NCBI RefSeq assembly: GCF_004379255.2
Contig: NC_056051.1
Location: 26,219,267 to 26,283,266 of the forward strand
Length of the DNA stretch: 64,000 bases
Direction of reading: 5' to 3'
Source: Salvia splendens
Taxonomy: Eukaryota; Streptophyta; Magnoliopsida; Lamiales; Lamiaceae
The notes under the pieces: model-generated
Seen by the model: the letters and a program-made list of their open reading frames with translations, nothing else
Database searches by the model: none
Told to the model about the DNA's origin: nothing
Shown here: in pieces, positions 60,001-64,000 of the stretch
How the letters are laid out: each line of letters opens with the position of its first letter
How positions within the stretch are numbered: the stretch's first letter is position 1
Made by a program: the position numbers and the translations under genes

Positions 60001-63000
60001 GGGTTCCAAGAAGCTTAGGCAGAACACCTGAACCTAAGTAAAGAAGGTAATAAGACGTCAAGATAATGTTTGGTTATGTTTTGACTAGTATATCACACAA
60101 ATACGTCACCATCCCTCAGAAGATAGGAATGAGGCCGTATGCGTTTGGTTGTTGTTACTACACATGTCTAGGAAAAGAAGATTGCTTGGGAAGAAATTTG
60201 TTGGTGAAGGTGAGTAATGTTTGGGGTTTTTTGGAGGATGATAATTCAACCAAAGCAATCTTCTCCAACAAATTTCTTCCCAAGCAATCTTCTTTTAATG
60301 TTCCCAAATATAATTCTTTTAACGTTGTGTTGTGCAGGTTGTTTGACATGACACACCAGGAGTTGACACTGGCCGATCAGTACAGAAAACTGAAGGTATT
60401 GAAATTCCACCATGCATACAATTTTATTTGGCTATAAGAGAAAAACAAGAAAACACAGACATTTTTATTACTTTGTAAGCTAAATACTCCACTTACCAAA
60501 CTGGAAATGTCTTCATCATCCTTTAGACGAGCAACTGGAAGTTCCCCATCATTTGCTTCAATCCCTTCGACTAACTTTGATGAGTACAATATCACACCAA
60601 ACCTCATAGGAAGATTGTTCTCGAACAAGGCAATGATAGTGTCAATTGTCTGCAATATTCCAATTGATTACCAAAGGCATTGGATATTGAATATCATATA
60701 AATGAAGCACATGTGATACGCAAAATGGAAAACTTGCCTCAAGCCCACAAGGAGATGCAGGATCCAAAACAAAAACTGCATGGAACAGGTTTTTGCGAAT
60801 GTATCGTAATTGTCCAGGGAAGACTGGCATCAAGATCTACGATCTCATCGTGTAAGAACATGTAATTAATTTAATCTGTAAGTGATCTAGCTACAATAAC
60901 AAAAAACAAATAGCTATACCTCATTTAAATTGCTTCTCCAACGCTTGTACATGGCATCTACTTCCAAGTTATTGATGTAATGAACATGGTCCGAACGAAA
61001 ATCAACACGAAATGCATGTGTCTCTGAAGGTGGCAAAACCGAGAGGAATTTCCTTACGGTGCTTGGAGGGATCTAGGATTTTATCAACATTCATTATTAG
61101 TCTTCAAATTCAGGAGATATTCAATGAGATCAAGCACAGTGCAGGAGGGAGATTGCAGGCCAAAAAGATCTAGCACTGAACCATGACACGGGTTGGATTT
61201 GGAACTTTCTGGAATATCCTCAATATATATCATTCAGGATACATGAAATTCCAAAAGATAGTTGGAGGTCTTCTACTTCTTATAGTCAAATAAAATTGTA
61301 TGCATGGTGGAATTTCAATACCTTCAGTTTTCTGTACTGATCGGCCAGTGTCAACTCCTGGTGTGCCATGTCAAACAACCTGCACAACACAACATTAAAA
61401 GAATTCTATTTGGGAACATGTTTTTTTGGACAAAAATTGCACATATATCTGAAGACTTCTCTCTCTCTGTGCAGTTAATACACTGACTAAATCGAGTTAT
61501 AAACAGACTAATTAGAGCTTTATAGCTAATTATACTTCTCCAAAGCCTACCTGACTCTGAGTTTCTGAGCACAAAATAAATAAGAGAGAGCCCGAAATTC
61601 AAGATTTGAGACCCACCTCAAAACTCTGAACTTAGTCCTATACCACACAAGATCTCTCAAACCAAAGTGACCAACATAAAGTCAGTACAACAACCCTCCT
61701 TAACATTTGACATTTTATGTGAAGCACAAAGAACGCTCTTAAAATGATTGTGGCAGAATCTATTGCAAGCCAAACTGCCTCAAAAGTTGTTTCCATGAGA
61801 TGAAGGTAAAGGGGCAATGCACTGCCACCCCCGATAAATAATAGACCAATAATTATTAGAGGCATTTTATTTTCCTTATCAAGGATTGAATTAAATTGAA
61901 GAGAGAATTATAGAACATCTAAATGTGTTGTTTAGGAAAGAAGCATTACAGATGAAGGTCTATATCTTCAACATTGAGCAAGGCACCATTCAGAGCCATT
62001 AAAGACTTTCCAGGTGGAAGCATTCGCTGGTTGGCTATAATTTCATCTTTTATGGAATCATTTAGCTGCAAAAAAATTAATTACACAGCATCAACTCACA
62101 GAAAGACACCATGTCTTTAAAGAGCGGCAGTCACATGCAGATCGCAGCTTATAAATTATTACTACTATCTAATATCAGAAGTCTGCATCACCTTCAAAAA
62201 AAATTACAATACCTTCATGCGAGACAGTGAAGAAACAACACTAGGAAAATTTTGATTGATTTCCTGCATTGACTGCAAAGGATCAGAGGCATGCACTATC
62301 CGTTGTGCTGTTTGATGTCCTAAATCTGTGCAGTTAAAAGACAAAGGTTTGTAAATGATTAAACTTTATATTTCACACTGTGTTGTTCAAGCTACAATGA
62401 TAAAATTACCTTTTAGTTCCCAAACATCCAGTGTATCAGAAATAGTAGATGACAATAGATAATCCCTAAAAGCCATTACTTCAGATGTTAGCTCCGGCTT
62501 ACGTTCCTGCACAAGCACAAAGATTTTTCAACTCTAAACTAACTGATCTGTAGGATTTACATACACCACATTCAATCTTGCTTAAATATATCTCCTGATC
62601 ATACCGTATGACTTTCTTTGTGATGCACACAAGATAACTGATGATTCAAAGCTTTAAGTTTAAAATATATCAACTTTCTTTCTCATTGAATTTTCTCTGT
62701 TGTAGACTTCACAAATATATTTACTGGTAGTCCGCATCTCATCTAGGTCCTCGATGAGATAAGTTACTTTTACATACAGCATAGGCAAACTCAACGTCTC
62801 GACTTCTCCCATTATTGAGAACAACAGTGAAATGCATGAGTAATTAAGTACAAATATCTCACTCTTTAAATATCTGTTTCCACAAGTTATTGTATGCACA
62901 GAGTCTATCACTGCCCTAATTCGTAGCAGTATAAGATTTAGTCATTGTAATTATTTTCCATTTTGATATGTAAATCAGAAATTTAAACTGAAGAGTCACC

Positions 63001-64000
63001 AAACATCAAAACAACTACGAAACAGATATTCATGTTTCGTTCTCTTGCCTTCCATCCATTACATTACAGGCTGATAGATAAATTTTGTATGAAAGGTGAG
63101 AGGATGAACAAACCAAAATGCGGGAGAAAATGAATCCTCTGACTTCTTGGCTAAGATCTTCAGTATGGGGATCTTCAAGAGTCACACCTGTTATGGATAT
63201 AAAAAAAACTTTAGAATCACGGTGTTTGACGATATTGTTAATTATCAGGGGCTAATTGTTTTTCCAAGTAAATGCAACTAAGCTACAAACAATCTCAAAG
63301 TCTAATGAAATTAGACTGTTTAGAAAAAAATTACGGTTGGACAATGTAAAAGTTCTGCGTCAAAGAGTATTATGATATTAAATGCATCATAACCACATCA
63401 CTTACTCTTGCCATCATTGAATTATCAATCTAGTAAGGACATAGAATTTTACCTTTCTTTATTGCACTATCATCCATAGCTTTGTATTCCATATTCTTCA
63501 GTGCTAGCTCTACACCATAGCCACCCAAGTTTACAGAATCGCCTGTGCCAATGGCTCCACAAGGAGAAGTCTTTTGTTCACATCCAGAAGGCAATACGGA
63601 TCTGACAACATACTTGGCTTTTCCCTAAAGGGTTGACAGAAATGGTCAGAAAATGACAGATGAATAAGAAACGGAAGAATCCTTCCAGTTATATCACCCA
63701 ACTAAGGAGGACGAGTGGCATTACGAATATAAAAAGTGGAGAATATCTCTAGGTCTTGACAGTCATTGGGTAGGAAGTAGGAACATAAGTATGCCGGTCC
63801 CAAAACAATGGAACACTTTACAAAACTCACTTAGTTCAAAAGTGGAAGGACAAAATAGTTAGCTAAATAAACAAGATCATAGTGTACATTATGAGGATAA
63901 CAACCCTATGGAACAGAAAGGGATGAGAAATTCCCTAAGGTGAGGTCAGACTAACCACAAATACAGCTTCAATCTCTTGCAATATCCAACACAAATGAGG
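51056..64000 (-). CDS. EBS1: UDP-glucose:glycoprotein glucosyltransferase (UGGT/EBS1), N-terminus beyond right edge
   Basis: ER lumen folding sensor that re-glucosylates misfolded glycoproteins so that calnexin/calreticulin rebind them; in Arabidopsis EBS1 controls export of mutant BRI1. More than thirty coding blocks follow on the minus strand, from about 63955-64000 and 63454-63626 down to 51056-51235. Thioredoxin-like and beta domains include [11 protein letters not shown] (61317-61380), [13 protein letters not shown] (60737-60837), [13 protein letters not shown] (60497-60652), [14 protein letters not shown] (57772-57870), [13 protein letters not shown] (55797-55971) and [15 protein letters not shown] (54902-55051). 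The catalytic GT24 domain holds [15 protein letters not shown] (52312-52448, DxD sugar-nucleotide site), DGYRFWKQ and [15 protein letters not shown] (52155-52198), then [12 protein letters not shown] (51330-51482). The end is ESKAEL with stop 51056-51058, a KDEL-like retrieval signal. The window covers about three quarters of the usual 1600 residues. Exon limits are approximate; exons look intact. Confidence 0.95.
52776..52893. mobile_element. Short Stowaway-type MITE in a UGGT intron
   Basis: The left end TACTCCTTCCGTCCCGTATA and the right end ATATATGGGATGGATGTAGT are imperfect inverted repeats around about 118 bp. It lies between the exons at 52551-52708 and 52917-53017. Confidence 0.6.
59596..59623. 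repeat. (GA)n microsatellite in a UGGT intron
   Basis: About 14 GA units, which read as CT in the UGGT sense strand. Confidence 0.9.
60173..60296. repeat. Perfect 32-bp inverted repeat (foldback) in a UGGT intron
   Basis: Arms 60173-60204 and 60265-60296 are exact reverse complements (32 of 32) around a 60-bp loop. The arms begin AAAAGAAGATTGCTTGGG. The right arm ends two bases before the inverted exon copy at 60299. Confidence 0.93.
60299..60439 (+). repeat. Inverted copy of a UGGT exon and flanking intron
   Basis: These 141 bp match the reverse complement of 61279-61419 with about four differences. They contain the whole UGGT exon [19 protein letters not shown] with its acceptor side (TTGTGTTGTGCAG) and donor side (AAGGTATTGAAATTCC). 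The copy lies antisense to UGGT in a downstream intron, about 0.84 kb from its source. Its own open frame on the plus strand is a by-product, not a gene. Confidence 0.95.

Noticed and set aside
60066..60437. 123-codon plus-strand open frame that includes a UGGT-like peptide
   Set aside because: Produced by the inverted exon copy joined to the foldback arms; no gene structure or start context of its own.
1..64000. tRNA, rRNA or organellar insertions
   Set aside because: Reading for cloverleaf cores, rRNA conserved blocks and organelle genes gave nothing I could support; only the tRNA-complementary primer site of the LTR element was found.

Overview
This is nuclear DNA from a flowering plant, almost certainly a eudicot. 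The genes have many short exons with GT..AG introns in an AT-rich background. The protein families are plant-specific or have typical plant forms (a DYW-class PPR protein, an AMT2/3-type ammonium transporter, F-box-associated proteins), and the repeats are typical plant ones (PIF/Harbinger, Copia-like LTR, Stowaway-type MITEs ending CTCCCTCCGTCC). Nothing in the window fixes the species; an asterid such as a Lamiales member is only a guess.

Layout. 1-6067 (minus): 5' half of a P5A-type ATPase (PDR2/MIA-like), running off the left edge. 6444-8344: a complete PIF/Harbinger transposon with TIRs and a TAA target duplication, its transposase broken by one stop codon. 8350-13190: a duplicated, decayed F-box locus; the left copy carries a 2.6-kb Copia-like LTR element without gag or pol, the right copy (12051-13180) keeps a long open frame but has a stop codon inside its F-box. 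14325-16715 (minus): AMT3-type ammonium transporter, 3 exons. 19658-21756 (plus): SNAP33-type Qb+Qc SNARE, 4 coding exons. 23062-30297 (plus): a SCAPER-like protein of about 1658 residues, 8 coding exons. 31066-43205 (minus): a plant ZRANB3-like SNF2 annealing helicase with a C-terminal HNH domain; 22 exons connect in phase to 1156 residues. 44466-47363 (plus): intronless DYW-class PPR protein. 47786-49570 (minus): broken SKIP19/FBL23-type F-box/LRR gene whose 5' end is replaced by a decayed Harbinger ORF1 (about 49590-50520). 51056 to beyond 64000 (minus): UDP-glucose:glycoprotein glucosyltransferase (UGGT/EBS1), whose N-terminus lies past the right edge.

The genes do not form a pathway, although PDR2 (P5A ATPase) and UGGT both act in ER protein quality control. 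The intact genes are ordinary housekeeping loci. The unusual material is the DNA around and inside them: an inverted copy (141 bp, about 97% identical) of a UGGT exon placed in a downstream UGGT intron and abutting a perfect 32-bp foldback; tandem duplications inside introns of the ZRANB3-like, SCAPER-like, SNAP33 and AMT genes; subterminal palindrome arrays in the Harbinger element; and nested transposon damage at the two F-box loci.

Exon limits were read by hand from splice signals and reading-frame phase. They are firm for the PDR2, AMT, SNAP33, SCAPER-like and ZRANB3-like genes and approximate for UGGT. No homology search was run; family assignments rest on recognised motifs and overall sequence character.
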